Assembly (NCBI GenBank): GCA_016790225.1
Contig: JAEUOZ010000004.1
Span: forward strand, 17,413-81,412
Reading direction: 5' to 3'
Source of the DNA: Rubrivivax sp.
Lineage (GTDB): Bacteria; Pseudomonadota; Gammaproteobacteria; Burkholderiales; Burkholderiaceae
Length of the DNA stretch: 64,000 nt
Part shown: positions 1 to 12,356 of the stretch, in pieces
How positions within the stretch are numbered: the first letter of the stretch is position 1
How the letters are laid out: each line of letters opens with the position of its first letter
Position numbers and translations under genes: made by a program
Notes under the pieces: model-generated
Seen by the model: the letters and a program-made list of their open reading frames with translations, nothing else
Databases searched by the model: none
Told to the model about the DNA's origin: nothing

Positions 1-217
1 TGTCCACAGGCTGCGGAATGTCTTCCAGCCGTGCGTAGCAGCGTTCGCCCAGGATGCTGTCGTAGCGGGGATTGACCGGCACGATGCGGTAGCCGTGGCT
101 CTGCAGGTATTTGGCGGCAAAGTAGCTGGGCCGGTGCCACTCGGCCGACAGGCCCACCACCGCGATGGTGCGGCAGCTGCGCAGGATGCGCCGCAGGCTG
201 GCGATGTCGTCGTTCAT
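1..217 (-). CDS. CoA-binding domain protein, YccU type (partial, N-terminal part only)
   Basis: The minus strand reads from an ATG at 217 into the left edge of the window, giving 72 residues of the N-terminal part. The visible stretch has a Rossmann-type segment (TIAVVGLSAEWHRPSYFAAK) followed by GYRIVPVNPRYDSILGE. This is the pattern of the small CoA_binding_2 (YccU) proteins, which bind a nucleotide cofactor and have no firmly established reaction. It is divergent from the aminotransferase at 289, with 71 bp between the start codons. The C-terminal part lies outside the window. Confidence 0.8.
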   Translation of the reverse strand, partial: MNDDIASLRRILRSCRTIAVVGLSAEWHRPSYFAAKYLQSHGYRIVPVNPRYDSILGERCYARLEDIPQPVD

Positions 218-288
218 CGTGCCGAGTTTAGCCAGCGCGCCGGGCGTAGGATCCCGGCCCTGCCCCTGTCTGCTGGAGCCGAACCGCC

Positions 289-1614
289 ATGAGCCACGTC
301 TTTCACCGTCACCTCAAGGCCGATTACCCGGTGGCCGTGGCCGGGGACGGGCCCTACCTGATCGACCGGGACGGCCGGCGCTACCTGGATGGCTCCGGCG
401 GTGCCGCGGTCAGCTGCCTGGGCCATGGCCATCCGGCCATCGTGCGAGCCGTGCAGGAGCAGGTGGCGCGGCTCGAATACGCGCACACCTCCTTCATGAC
501 CAGCGAGCCGGCCGAGGCGCTGGCCGATGACCTCATCGCGCACGCCCCGGCCGGCCTGAGCCACGTGTATTTCGTCAGCGGTGGCAGCGAAGGGGTGGAG
601 GCGGCGCTGAAGATGGCCATCCAGGTGCATGCCGAGCGGGGCCAGCCGCAGCGCAACCGCATCATCGCGCGCTGGCAGAGCTACCACGGCAACACGCTGG
701 GCGCGCTCTCGGCTGGCGGCAACCGCTGGCGCCGCGCGCAGTTCGGGCCGCTGCTGATCGACGTCTCGCACATCGGCGAGTGCCACGCCTACCGCGGCCG
801 GCGCGCCGACGAAAGCGAAGCCGCCTACGGGCAGCGCATGGCCGACGAGCTGGAGGCCGAGATCCTGCGCCTGGGCGCGCAGAACGTGGCCGCCTTCATC
901 GCCGAACCCGTGGTCGGCGCCACGATGGGCGCCGTGCCGCCCGCGCCAGGCTACTTCCGGCGCATCCGCGAGATCTGCGATCGGCACGGCGTGCTGCTGA
1001 TCCTGGACGAGGTCATGTGCGGCATGGGCCGCACCGGCACCCTGCACGCCTGCGAGCAGGACGGCGTGGCGCCGGACATCGAGATCATCGCCAAGGGCCT
1101 GGGCGCGGGCTACCAGCCCATCGGCGCCGTGCTGGTCAACCGCCAGCTGGTCGATGCCATCCGCGAAGGCAGCGGCTTCTTCCAGCATGGCCACACCTAC
1201 CTGGGTCACCCCGTGGCCTGCGCCGCCGCGCTCGCGGTGCAGCAGGTCATCCGCGAAGAAGACCTGCTCACCCGCGTGCGCAGCCACGGCAGCCGGCTCG
1301 ACGCCCTGCTGCGCGAGCGCCTGGGCGAACACCCCAACGTCGGCGACATCCGCGGACGGGGCCTCTTTCGCGGCATCGAGCTGGTGGCCCGGCGCAGCAG
1401 CCGCGAGCCGCTGCCGCCGGCGGCGCAGACGCACGCGCGCATCAAGACCGCCGCCCTCCAGCGTGGCCTGCTGTGTTATCCCTCCGGTGGCACGGTGGAT
1501 GGTTCACAGGGCGATCACGTATTGCTGGCTCCGCCGTTCACGGTCAGCATCGCGCATCTGGAAGAGCTGGTGGACAAGCTCGCCGCGGCGATCGAATCGG
1601 TTCTGCCGCGCTGA
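289..1614 (+). CDS. Class III (omega) PLP-dependent aminotransferase
   Basis: A 441-residue fold-type I aminotransferase of the class III family, which moves an amino group between an amine or omega-amino acid and a keto acid. Family marks are [15 protein letters not shown] near residue 100, the [14 protein letters not shown] segment that supplies the cofactor-binding Asp, and [15 protein letters not shown] with the likely Schiff-base Lys269. A GGAG lies 11 nt before the ATG. The next three genes on the same strand are a TRAP receptor, a TRAP permease and a racemase-like enzyme, which suggests that it processes the imported compound. The exact substrate cannot be read from the sequence. Confidence 0.88.
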   Translation: MSHVFHRHLKADYPVAVAGDGPYLIDRDGRRYLDGSGGAAVSCLGHGHPAIVRAVQEQVARLEYAHTSFMTSEPAEALADDLIAHAPAGLSHVYFVSGGSEGVEAALKMAIQVHAERGQPQRNRIIARWQSYHGNTLGALSAGGNRWRRAQFGPLLIDVSHIGECHAYRGRRADESEAAYGQRMADELEAEILRLGAQNVAAFIAEPVVGATMGAVPPAPGYFRRIREICDRHGVLLILDEVMCGMGRTGTLHACEQDGVAPDIEIIAKGLGAGYQPIGAVLVNRQLVDAIREGSGFFQHGHTYLGHPVACAAALAVQQVIREEDLLTRVRSHGSRLDALLRERLGEHPNVGDIRGRGLFRGIELVARRSSREPLPPAAQTHARIKTAALQRGLLCYPSGGTVDGSQGDHVLLAPPFTVSIAHLEELVDKLAAAIESVLPR

Positions 1615-1685
1615 ACCGTCAGCGCTCATCCCAGAGAATTTCAGCTCATCAGCGCCTTGAACGGCGCATCAGGAAGGAGTTTGCC

Positions 1686-2651
1686 TTGCGTTCACTCGTC
1701 ACCGCGGCCGCCCTGGCCATTGCCACCCTCTCGGCGCCCAGCGCCTTTGCGCAGCAGAAGTTCGTCACCATCGGCACCGGCGGTGTGACGGGCGTCTACT
1801 ACGCGGCCGGCGGCGCCATCTGCCGCCTGGTCAACAAGGATCGCGCCAAGCACGGCATCCGCTGCTCGGTGGAATCCACCGGCGGCTCGGTCTTCAACGT
1901 CAACACCATCAAGGCCGGCGAGCTGGACCTGGGTTTTGCCCAGAGCGACGTGCAGTTCAACGCCATGCGCGGGCTCAACCAGTTCAAGGACGGCGGCGCG
2001 CACGGCGATCTGCGCTCGGTCTTTTCCGTGCACCCGGAGCCCTTCACGGTGGTCGCGCGCAAGGAAGCCAACATCAAGAGCTTTGCCGATTTCAAGGGCA
2101 AACGCTTCAACGTAGGCAACCCCGGCTCGGGCACGCGCGCCTCCATGGAAGAGCTGCTGGCCGGCATGGGCTGGAAGCTCGGCGACTTCTCCCTGGCTTC
2201 GGAACTGAAGGCCGATGAACATGGCCCTGCCCTGTGCGACGGCAAGATCGACGGCTTCTTCTTCGGCGTGGGACACCCCAGCGCCAACATCCAGGATCCC
2301 ACCACCTCCTGCGGCGCGCAGCTGGTGTCTCTCACCGGGCCGGCCGTGGACAAGCTGGTCGCCGAGAAGCCCTTCTACGCCAAGGCCACCATCCCGGGCG
2401 GGCTCTACCCCAACAACCCCAACCCCACGCAGACCTACGGTGTGATCGCCACCGTGGTGGTGTCCTCCAAGACACCGGCAGACGTGGTCTACAACGTCGT
2501 CAAGGGCGTGTTCGACAACTTCGACGAGTTCAAGCGCCTGCATCCGGCGCTGGCCAACCTGACCCCGCAGGCCATGATCAAGGACGGCCTGTCGGCACCG
2601 ATGCACGAGGGTGCGGTGCGCTACTACAAGGAAAAGGGCTGGATCAAGTAA
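1686..2651 (+). CDS. TAXI-family TRAP transporter solute-binding receptor
   Basis: A 321-residue periplasmic receptor. I chose the TTG at 1686 because an AGGAAGGAG ribosome site ends a few bases upstream and because it opens directly into a signal peptide of about 24 residues (ending SAPSAFA before QQKF). The mature start [20 protein letters not shown] is the hallmark of TAXI receptors, which deliver organic acids or amino acids such as glutamate to a TRAP permease. It is 72 bp downstream of the aminotransferase and is followed by the fused permease at 2772, with a strong hairpin between the two. The reading frame is open far upstream, but that part is a shadow of the aminotransferase. Confidence 0.9.
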   Translation: MRSLVTAAALAIATLSAPSAFAQQKFVTIGTGGVTGVYYAAGGAICRLVNKDRAKHGIRCSVESTGGSVFNVNTIKAGELDLGFAQSDVQFNAMRGLNQFKDGGAHGDLRSVFSVHPEPFTVVARKEANIKSFADFKGKRFNVGNPGSGTRASMEELLAGMGWKLGDFSLASELKADEHGPALCDGKIDGFFFGVGHPSANIQDPTTSCGAQLVSLTGPAVDKLVAEKPFYAKATIPGGLYPNNPNPTQTYGVIATVVVSSKTPADVVYNVVKGVFDNFDEFKRLHPALANLTPQAMIKDGLSAPMHEGAVRYYKEKGWIK

Positions 2652-2710
2652 GGCCCGGCCGCCTGGGCGCCGGGCTTGCCGGCGATCCGGGCGCGCTGCA
2701 GGACATGCTG

Positions 2711-2739
2711 CCAGGGGCGAAGCGCCGCTTCGCCCCTGG
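2711..2739 (+). promoter_or_regulatory. Perfect 14-bp inverted repeat between TRAP receptor and permease genes
   Basis: The left arm 2711-2724 (CCAGGGGCGAAGCG) and right arm 2726-2739 are exactly complementary with one base between them, so the RNA would form a long GC-rich hairpin with a small loop. It lies 60 nt after the receptor stop and 33 nt before the permease ATG. No T-run follows. In binding-protein transport operons such a hairpin commonly protects the receptor mRNA or partly attenuates the permease. That role is inferred here. Confidence 0.75.
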
Positions 2740-2771
2740 TTCGTTTGCGGGACAGGGAGGAACGCGGGCCC

Positions 2772-5327
2772 ATGGCAACGGACATCGAGAAGGCGCCGCA
2801 AGCGCTGCAGCAGCTGGTGGCCGACACCGACACCGGCGGGCGCAATCCCAGCGGCTGGGCGGCGCGGCTGATCTTCGGCGTCAGCCTGGCCTGGGCGCTG
2901 TTCCAGCTGTGGTACGCCTCTCCGCTGCCCTTCACGCTGGGCTTCGGCATCCTGAACGACACCGAGGCGCGGGCGCTGCACCTGGGTTTTGCGCTGTTCC
3001 TGGCCTTTGCCGCCTGGCCGGCCTTTGCCTCGTCTCCGCGCCGGCATGTGCCGGTGGTCGACTGGATCCTGGCCGTGGCGGGGGCCTTCGCCGGCGCCTA
3101 CCTGCTGATCTTCTACAAGGAGCTGGCCACCCGGCCCGGCCAGCCCACGGATCTGGACGTCGTCGTGGCCTGCACAGGCCTCGTGCTGCTGCTGGAAGCC
3201 ACACGCCGCGCCGTCGGCTGGCCGATGGCCGTGCTGGCGCTGATCTTCATCGGCTACGCGATGCTGGGCCCCTACATGCCCGAGGTGCTGCAGCACAAGG
3301 GCGCCTCGCTGAACCGGCTGATGTCGCACCTGTGGCTCACCACCGAAGGCGTCTTCGGCATCGCGCTGGGCGTCTCCACCGGTGCCATCTTCGTCTACGT
3401 GCTGTTCGGCACGCTGCTTGATCGCGCGGGCGGCGGCAACTACATGATGCAGGTCAGCTTTGCCGCACTCGGGCACCTGCGCGGCGGGCCGGCCAAGGTG
3501 GCGGTGGTGTCCTCCGCCCTGAACGGCATGATCAGCGGCAGCTCGGTCAGCAACGTGGTCAGCGGCGGCATCTTCACGATTCCGCTGATGAAGAAGGCCG
3601 GCTATGGCGGCGTCAAGGCCGGCGCCATCGAGACCATGAGCTCGGTAAACGGCCAGATCATGCCGCCCGTGATGGGCGCGGCGGCCTTCCTGATGGTGGA
3701 GTACGTCGGCATCAGCTACGCCGAGATCGTCAAGCACGCGGTGCTGCCGGCCACGCTGAGCTACATCGGCCTGCTCTACATCGTGCACCTGGAAGCGCTG
3801 AAACTGGGCATGCAGCCGCTCATCAACCGCCAGCCGCGCAGCTGGCGCGAATCCCTGATGCGGCTGGCACTGGGACTCAGCGGCTCGGTGGCCGTGGTGT
3901 GCCTGATCTACTTCCTGCTGGCCGCCGTCAAGGCCACGCTGGGTGCGGCTGCGCCCTGGGTGGCCGGCCTCGTCGTGCTGGCGCTCTACGGCATCAGCAT
4001 CCACCAGGCCGCGCGCTGCCCGGATCTGCCGCAGGACATCGACATCGAGCGCCCCCAGGCGCTGGACACCTGGCCCACGGTGCGTGCCGGCCTGCACTTC
4101 CTGATGCCCATCGGCACCCTCATCTGGTGCCTGATGGTCGAGGAGATGTCCCCCGCGCTGAGCGCTTTCTGGGCCATTGCCGTGCTGATCGTGCTGATGC
4201 TCACGCAGCGGCCGCTGATCCAGGCGCTGCGCGGCCTGCCCCCGGGCGATTCGCTGCGCCAGGGCGCGCGCGAGGTGATCGGCGGCCTGACCGACGGCTC
4301 GCGCAACATGATCGGCATCGGCGCGGCCACGGCAACGGCAGGCATCATCGTGGGCGGCATCACGCTGACCGGCCTGGGCCTGCGCATGACGGAATTCGTG
4401 GAGTTCGTCAGCCAGGGCAACGTGATGGTGATGCTGCTGTTCATCGCCTTCGTCTGCCTGATCCTCGGGCTCGGGGTGCCTACCACCGCAAACTATGTGC
4501 TGGTGGCCACGCTGATGGCGCCGGTGGTGGTGGAGCTGGGCGCGCAGAGCGGGCTGATCATCCCGCTGATTGCCGTGCACCTGTTCGTCTTCTACTACGG
4601 GATCATGGGCGACATCACGCCACCGGTCGGCCTGGCCACCTTCGCCGCGGCCGCCATCTCCGGCGAAGACGCCATCAAGACCGGCATCCAGGGCAGCGTC
4701 TATGCGCTGCGCACCGTGATCCTGCCCTTCATCTGGATCTTCAATCCGCAGCTGCTGCTGATCGACGTGCACTCCCTGCCGGAGCTCATCGCGGTCATCG
4801 TGGGCTGCACGCTGGCCACACTGATGTTCGCGGCCGTCACCATGAACTGGTTCCGCGTGCGCAACCTCTGGTGGGAGACGGCGCTGCTGTCGGTTGCCGT
4901 GGTGCTGCTGTTCCGGCCGGATTTCTTCATGGACCGCCTGGAGCCGGAGTTTCGCGATGTGCCGCCCGCCCAGGTGATGGAGGTGGCCAAGACTGCGCCG
5001 GACCGCGTGGTGATGGTCATCGCCGGCCAGACGCTGGAAGGCGAGGACAAGCAAAAGACCGTGGCGCTCAACCTCGGCCCCGGCACGGACGGGCGCAAGC
5101 GCCTGAGTGACGCCGGGCTGATGGTGGTGACGCTGGGCGGCCAGGTGCAGATCGCCCAGGCCCGGTTCGGCAGCCAGGCCGCCAAGGCCGGTTTCGAGCA
5201 GGGCTGGGAGGTCAAGACGCTCAAGGTGCCCACCGACCGACCCAGCATCCACTGGTTCTACCTGCCGGCCTTTGCATTGATCGCGCTGGTCTGGTGGAAT
5301 CAGGGGCGCAGACTCCGCCCGGCATGA
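2772..5327 (+). CDS. TRAP transporter fused permease (TAXI type, DctQM fusion)
   Basis: An 851-residue polytopic inner-membrane protein that, with the receptor just upstream, would import a substrate using the sodium or proton gradient. A small-subunit-like region (about residues 20-180) precedes a DctM-like core with the pattern GLGVPTTANYVLVATLMAPVV and a GIMGDITPPVGLATF motif. The C-terminal 200 residues (after about 650) include a soluble segment of the DUF3394 kind found in fused TAXI permeases. I chose the ATG at 2772, preceded by GGGAGG, rather than the upstream in-frame ATG at 2676, which would add 32 Arg- and Cys-rich residues. The stop overlaps the next gene by 4 bp (ATGA). Confidence 0.9.
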   Translation: MATDIEKAPQALQQLVADTDTGGRNPSGWAARLIFGVSLAWALFQLWYASPLPFTLGFGILNDTEARALHLGFALFLAFAAWPAFASSPRRHVPVVDWILAVAGAFAGAYLLIFYKELATRPGQPTDLDVVVACTGLVLLLEATRRAVGWPMAVLALIFIGYAMLGPYMPEVLQHKGASLNRLMSHLWLTTEGVFGIALGVSTGAIFVYVLFGTLLDRAGGGNYMMQVSFAALGHLRGGPAKVAVVSSALNGMISGSSVSNVVSGGIFTIPLMKKAGYGGVKAGAIETMSSVNGQIMPPVMGAAAFLMVEYVGISYAEIVKHAVLPATLSYIGLLYIVHLEALKLGMQPLINRQPRSWRESLMRLALGLSGSVAVVCLIYFLLAAVKATLGAAAPWVAGLVVLALYGISIHQAARCPDLPQDIDIERPQALDTWPTVRAGLHFLMPIGTLIWCLMVEEMSPALSAFWAIAVLIVLMLTQRPLIQALRGLPPGDSLRQGAREVIGGLTDGSRNMIGIGAATATAGIIVGGITLTGLGLRMTEFVEFVSQGNVMVMLLFIAFVCLILGLGVPTTANYVLVATLMAPVVVELGAQSGLIIPLIAVHLFVFYYGIMGDITPPVGLATFAAAAISGEDAIKTGIQGSVYALRTVILPFIWIFNPQLLLIDVHSLPELIAVIVGCTLATLMFAAVTMNWFRVRNLWWETALLSVAVVLLFRPDFFMDRLEPEFRDVPPAQVMEVAKTAPDRVVMVIAGQTLEGEDKQKTVALNLGPGTDGRKRLSDAGLMVVTLGGQVQIAQARFGSQAAKAGFEQGWEVKTLKVPTDRPSIHWFYLPAFALIALVWWNQGRRLRPA

Positions 5328-5974
5328 CGCGCATCGCCCTCATCCACGCCCTGTCGCACTCGGTGGCGCCGATCAACGATGCGCTGGCGCGCGACTGGCC
5401 TGCCGCGCAGCGGATGAACCTGCTGGACGACAGCCTCTCGGCCGATCTGCTGGCGCGCGGCGGGCAGCTGGATCTGTGCATGACGCAGCGCTTCATCGCG
5501 CTCACCGATTACGCCGTGGCCACGGGTGTCGACGGCATCCTCTTCACCTGTTCCGCCTTCGGCCCCTGCATCGAGGCAGCGCAGGCGCGCCACCCGGGCA
5601 TCCCGGTGCTCAAGCCCAACGAGGCCATGGTGGACGAGGCGGTGGCAGCCTCGCAGCAGGAGCCCATCGGCCTGGTGGCCAGCTTCGCGCCCACGCTGAA
5701 CTCGCTGCCGCTGGAGTTTCCGCCGGGCACGCCGCTGCGCACCGCGCTGGCCGAAGGGGCCCTGGACGCGCTGAACCTGGGCGATGTGGCGCATCACGAC
5801 CAGCTGGTGGCCGATGCCGCCTGGCGTCTGGCCAACGAGGGCTGCCGCGTGATCGCCCTGACGCAGTTCAGCCTCGCGCATGCCACGCCGCTGGTGGCCG
5901 CCTGCACCCAGCTGCCCGTGCTGAATACCGTGGACAGCGCCGTCAAGCGCCTGCGCCAGCGGCTGGCGGCCTGA
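5324..5974 (+). CDS. Asp/Glu racemase superfamily protein
   Basis: A 216-residue protein whose ATG overlaps the permease stop (ATGA), so it is translationally coupled to the transporter. It has the two-lobe Asp/Glu/hydantoin racemase look: an N-terminal beta strand RIALIHALSHSV, then DGILFTCSAFGPC with the first-lobe catalytic Cys76. The second-lobe position, normally a Cys in a strand-turn such as GCT, reads VIALTQFSLAHA and has none. A single-Cys enzyme could be a decarboxylase, isomerase or a racemase with altered chemistry. Arylmalonate decarboxylase is a known one-Cys relative, although its Cys is in the other lobe. The substrate is unknown. Confidence 0.75.
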   Translation: MTRIALIHALSHSVAPINDALARDWPAAQRMNLLDDSLSADLLARGGQLDLCMTQRFIALTDYAVATGVDGILFTCSAFGPCIEAAQARHPGIPVLKPNEAMVDEAVAASQQEPIGLVASFAPTLNSLPLEFPPGTPLRTALAEGALDALNLGDVAHHDQLVADAAWRLANEGCRVIALTQFSLAHATPLVAACTQLPVLNTVDSAVKRLRQRLAA

Positions 5975-6038
5975 TCCCGCGGGCAAGCGTCCCGGGGCTT
6001 GCATGCCAAGGCCGCCGGGAGGGCCACAGGCGGCCCGC

Positions 6039-6044
6039 TATACT
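6039..6044 (+). promoter_or_regulatory. Putative -10 element (TATACT) for the gcv leader
   Basis: TATACT matches the sigma-70 -10 consensus at five of six positions and lies about 11 nt before the first riboswitch aptamer, as expected for a riboswitch leader. No convincing -35 hexamer sits 16-18 bp upstream. A 7-bp inverted repeat (6010-6016 with 6029-6035) occupies the spacer region instead. Confidence 0.45.
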
Positions 6045-6052
6045 GATCCGCA

Positions 6053-6258
6053 TCAGGAGAGAGCCCTGCCGGACAGGGCCGCCGAAGGCGAATCCAGCCC
6101 TCATCCGGCTGGCGTAACGCTCAGGCAAAAGGACTGATCCCATCCTCGCTGGAGAGAGGCCGTCCCCGAGGCGGCCCACCGAAGGGGCAAGGCATGGCGG
6201 CCGGGGCAAACGCACCGGTGCGGCATGGCCGAATCTCTCAGGTAGAGCGGACAGCGCA
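6053..6258 (+). ncRNA. Tandem glycine riboswitch
   Basis: Two glycine aptamers lie back to back. The first runs from about 6053 (CAGGAGAGAGCCCTGCC) through CCGCCGAAGGCGAA to CTCAGGCAAAAGGACTG (about 6136). The second runs from about 6149 (CTGGAGAGAGGCCGTC) through CACCGAAGGGGCAAG to CTCTCAGGTAGAGCGGACAG (about 6253). These GGAGAGA, CCGAAGG and CTCAGG...GGAC blocks are the conserved glycine-binding cores. In this RNA class glycine usually turns on the cleavage operon. A hairpin at 6268-6289 (CGCCGG paired with CCGGCG) between the aptamers and gcvT may be part of the expression platform. It controls gcvT and probably the whole gcvTHP-sdaA run. Confidence 0.95.
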
Positions 6259-6321
6259 GGGCCCATTCGCCGGTTGGCAGCAGCCGGCGCTTCGAAGCCC
6301 GCGCCCGAGGAATGCCAGCTG

Positions 6322-7437
6322 ATGTCCGCTGAACTGCTCAAGACGCCCCTGCATGCGCTGCATGTGGAGCTTGGCGCCCGCATGGTGCCCTTTGCCGGCT
6401 ACGACATGCCGGTGCAATACCCTGCCGGCATCCTGGCCGAACATGCCGCCTGCCGCTCATCGGCTGCGCTGTTCGATGTCTCGCACATGGGCCAGCTGCG
6501 CCTGCTGGGCGACGACGCCGCCGCCGCGCTGGAAAGCCTGGTGCCGGTGGACATTTGCGGCCTGGCCCTCAACAAGCAACGTTATGCGCTGTTCACGAAT
6601 GACCAGGGCGGCCTGCTCGATGACCTGATGGTCACGCGCCGCGAAGGCGATCTGCTGGTCATCGTCAACGCCGCCTGCAAGGAAGCCGACACGCGCCACC
6701 TGATGACGCACATCGGCCACCGCTGCACGATCCAGCCGCTGCCCGATCGCGCACTGCTGGCCCTGCAGGGGCCGCTGGCGGTGCATGCACTGGCACGGCT
6801 GAATGCCGATGTCGCGGCCCTGACCTTCATGACCGGCGGCGCCTTCGTGCTGGCCGGCGCCGAGTGCTACGTCACGCGCTCCGGCTATACCGGGGAAGAC
6901 GGCTTCGAGATCTCCGTGCCGGCCGATCGCGCCGTGCCCCTGGCGCGTGCGCTGCTGGCCGAACCCGAGGTCCAGCCGGCGGGCCTGGGCGCCCGCGACA
7001 CCCTGCGCCTGGAGGCGGGCCTGTGCCTCTACGGCCACGACATCGATGGCAGCACCACGCCGGTGGAAGCGGCCCTCACCTGGGCCATCCAGAAAGTGCG
7101 GCGCCCCGGCGGCGCGCGCGCGGGCGGCTACCCCGGCGCCGCGGTGATCGAGCACCAGCTGGCCCACACCAGCACGGTCAAGCGTGTCGGTCTCGTGGGC
7201 CTGGAACGCACCCCCGTGCGCGAAGGCGCCGAGCTCTTCGATGCGCAGGGGCACAAGATCGGCCGCGTCACCAGCGGCACGCTGGCGCCCACCGTCAAGC
7301 AGCCCATCGCCATGGGCTACCTGGGCATCCAGCACGCCCTGCCGGCGCACGAGGTCTTTGCCGAGGTGCGCAGCAAGCGCCTGCCGATGCGCGTGACGGC
7401 CATGCCCTTTGCGCCGCACCGCTATCACCGCGGTTGA
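6322..7437 (+). CDS. gcvT: Glycine cleavage system T protein (aminomethyltransferase)
   Basis: This 371-residue protein (E. coli GcvT is 364) transfers the methylene group from the aminomethyl-lipoyl arm of GcvH to tetrahydrofolate, releasing ammonia. It shows the expected N-terminal pattern GARMVPFAGYDMPVQYP, LFDVSHMGQ, and the central SGYTGEDGFEI folate-site segment. I chose the ATG at 6322 (GAGG 11 nt upstream), which gives the family N-terminus. An in-frame ATG at 6274 would add 16 residues lying in the riboswitch expression platform. It is the first gene under the glycine riboswitch and is followed by gcvH after 110 bp. Confidence 0.95.
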   Translation: MSAELLKTPLHALHVELGARMVPFAGYDMPVQYPAGILAEHAACRSSAALFDVSHMGQLRLLGDDAAAALESLVPVDICGLALNKQRYALFTNDQGGLLDDLMVTRREGDLLVIVNAACKEADTRHLMTHIGHRCTIQPLPDRALLALQGPLAVHALARLNADVAALTFMTGGAFVLAGAECYVTRSGYTGEDGFEISVPADRAVPLARALLAEPEVQPAGLGARDTLRLEAGLCLYGHDIDGSTTPVEAALTWAIQKVRRPGGARAGGYPGAAVIEHQLAHTSTVKRVGLVGLERTPVREGAELFDAQGHKIGRVTSGTLAPTVKQPIAMGYLGIQHALPAHEVFAEVRSKRLPMRVTAMPFAPHRYHRG

Positions 7438-7547
7438 GCCGACGCCTGCGCACTGGACAGCGCCGCGCCACGGCCGACAATCCACGCGACCGGCCGATCC
7501 CTGGCCGGCCCACCACAACCCGATCATCCCTTCCGAGGAGCCCGCCG

Positions 7548-7922
7548 ATGACGACCATGTTCACGCCCGATCACGAGTGGATCAACATCGAAGACCACGA
7601 AGCCGCCATCGTCGGCATCACGCTGCACGCGCAGGACGCGCTGGGCGACGTGGTCTTCGTGGATCTGCCCGAGGTGGGCCGCAGCTACAAGCAGGGCGAT
7701 GCCGCCGGCGTGGTGGAGTCCGTCAAGGCCGCGGCCGACGTGAAGATGCCCGTCTCTGGCGAGATCGTGGAGGTCAACGAGGCGCTGCGCGCCGACCCCT
7801 CGCTGGCCAACAAGGACCCGATGGGCGAAGGCTGGTTCTTCAAGGTGCACGTCACCGACATGGCCGAGTTCGATCGGCTGATGGATCCGCCAGGCTACGA
7901 CGCCCTGCTCAAGACGCTCTGA
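7548..7922 (+). CDS. gcvH: Glycine cleavage system H protein (lipoyl carrier)
   Basis: A 124-residue carrier that shuttles the aminomethyl group between the P, T and L proteins on a lipoyl arm. The lipoylation lysine is Lys60 in [12 protein letters not shown], and the family signature [12 protein letters not shown] precedes it. The length matches the usual 125-130 residues. A GAGGAG ribosome site lies 7 nt before the ATG. It lies between gcvT and gcvP on the same strand. Confidence 0.96.
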   Translation: MTTMFTPDHEWINIEDHEAAIVGITLHAQDALGDVVFVDLPEVGRSYKQGDAAGVVESVKAAADVKMPVSGEIVEVNEALRADPSLANKDPMGEGWFFKVHVTDMAEFDRLMDPPGYDALLKTL

Positions 7923-7970
7923 GCGCGACTGCGGCTGCGGCCGCGCCACCCGACCTTCCGTGACTCCCAC

Positions 7971-7987
7971 GGGGCCTTGGCGGCCCC
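7971..7987 (+). promoter_or_regulatory. GC-rich hairpin ahead of gcvP
   Basis: GGGGCC (7971-7976) and GGCCCC (7982-7987) form a 6-bp stem with a 5-nt loop that ends 8 nt before the gcvP start. It occupies the place where a Shine-Dalgarno sequence would sit, and none is evident. It could limit or couple gcvP translation. Confidence 0.4.
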
Positions 7988-7995
7988 GCACTGCC

Positions 7996-10902
<2,907 letters not shown>

Positions 10903-10922
10903 TCTTTCACCTGAGTAGCGCC

Positions 10923-12314
10923 ATGGCCGTCTCCGTCTTCGACCTCTTCAAGATCGGCATCGGCCCGAGCAGCAGCCACACGGTGGGCCCGATGCGTGCG
11001 GCGCGGCTGTTTGCGCTGCGGCTTCAGGCCGAAGGCCATCTTCCCCTCACCGCGCGCGTGCAGGTGTCGCTCTACGGTTCGCTGGGTGCCACGGGCAAGG
11101 GGCACGGCAGCGACAAGGCCGTGCTGCTGGGCCTGCAGGGCCACGAACCCGACACGGTGGACGTGGAGGCCATCGCCGCGCTGCTGACCGCCGTGCGCGG
11201 CAGCGGCCGGCTGGCCCTGCTGGGCCAGCAGGAGATCGGCTTCACCGAGAAGGAAGACCTGAAATTCTTCCGCCGCGAGACCCTGCCCTTCCACGCCAAC
11301 GGCATGCGCTGCATCGCCTTTGACGCCTCGGGCGCAGAGCTCGCCAACCGCTGCTACTACAGCGTGGGCGGCGGCTTCGTCGTCAGCGAGGAGGTGGCCG
11401 CCGACGGCACGCGCCAGAAGGCCATCGCGCCGGACACCACGATGCTGGCGCACCCCTTCCATACCGGCGAGGAGCTGCTGCAGCTGACGCGGCAGCTGAG
11501 GTGCAGCATCGCCGAGCTGATGCGCCGCAACGAACGCCACTGGCGCAGCGACATCGAGATCGATGCCGGGCTGCTGAAGATCTGGCGCGTGATGCAGGAT
11601 TGTGTCGAACGCGGCTGCCGCACCGGCGGCACGCTGCCCGGCGGCTTCAAGGTACGGCGGCGCGCCAAGGCCCTGCGCGAAGCGCTGGTCGCGCGGCCGG
11701 AGGAAGCGCTGCGCGATCCACTTCAGGTGCTGGACTGGATCAACCTCTATGCGCTGGCGGTGAACGAAGAAAACGCGGCCGGCGGGCGCGTGGTGACCGC
11801 GCCCACCAACGGGGCGGCCGGCATCATTCCGGCCGTGCTGCACTACTACACGCGCTTCGTGCCGGGCAGCAACGATCGCGGCGTGATCGATTTCCTGCTC
11901 ACGGCCGCGGCCATCGGCATCCTCTACAAGGAAAACGCCAGCATCAGCGGCGCCGAGGTCGGCTGCCAGGGTGAAGTGGGTGTGGCCTGCAGCATGGCCG
12001 CCGGGGCGCTGTGCGCCGTGATGGGCGGCACACCCGAGCAGGTGGAGAACGCGGCCGAGATCGGCATGGAGCACCACCTGGGCCTGACCTGCGATCCGGT
12101 GGGCGGGCTGGTGCAGATCCCCTGCATCGAACGCAATGCCATCGCCTCGGTCAAGGCCATCAATGCCGCGCGCATGGCGCTGCGCGGCGACGGCACGCAC
12201 CATGTCAGCCTGGACAAGGTCATCAAGACCATGCGCGAGACCGGCGCGGACATGATGACCAAGTACAAGGAAACCGCCCGCGGCGGCCTGGCCGTCAATA
12301 TCGTCGAGTGCTGA
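10923..12314 (+). CDS. sdaA: L-serine ammonia-lyase, iron-sulfur type
   Basis: This 463-residue single-chain serine dehydratase converts L-serine to pyruvate and ammonia using a [4Fe-4S] cluster. The N-terminal part shows [20 protein letters not shown]. The cluster Cys residues are expected among [15 protein letters not shown] and IPCIERN in the C-terminal half. The ATG lies 20 bp after the gcvP stop. Placed last in the riboswitch-led run, it would remove the serine formed from glycine and one-carbon units. A GC-rich 42-bp gap separates it from the convergent MCP at 12357. Confidence 0.94.
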   Translation: MAVSVFDLFKIGIGPSSSHTVGPMRAARLFALRLQAEGHLPLTARVQVSLYGSLGATGKGHGSDKAVLLGLQGHEPDTVDVEAIAALLTAVRGSGRLALLGQQEIGFTEKEDLKFFRRETLPFHANGMRCIAFDASGAELANRCYYSVGGGFVVSEEVAADGTRQKAIAPDTTMLAHPFHTGEELLQLTRQLRCSIAELMRRNERHWRSDIEIDAGLLKIWRVMQDCVERGCRTGGTLPGGFKVRRRAKALREALVARPEEALRDPLQVLDWINLYALAVNEENAAGGRVVTAPTNGAAGIIPAVLHYYTRFVPGSNDRGVIDFLLTAAAIGILYKENASISGAEVGCQGEVGVACSMAAGALCAVMGGTPEQVENAAEIGMEHHLGLTCDPVGGLVQIPCIERNAIASVKAINAARMALRGDGTHHVSLDKVIKTMRETGADMMTKYKETARGGLAVNIVEC

Positions 12315-12356
12315 TGGCGGCCGGCCGACGGGCCCGGCGCAGCCGCAGGCCCGCGA

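Noticed and set aside
1692..5252. Very long antisense open frame (1186 codons) opposite the TRAP genes
   Set aside because: Such frames lie opposite well-supported genes throughout the window because of the high third-position GC content. The translation is His/Arg/Gln-rich and matches no family. The same applies to 7909-10719, 16523-18688, 21137-23320 and 60121-62886.
6010..6035. 7-bp inverted repeat as a terminator for the racemase-like gene
   Set aside because: GGCCGCC and GGCGGCC pair over 12 bases but no T-run follows. It overlaps the likely promoter spacer of the gcv leader, so its role is undecided.
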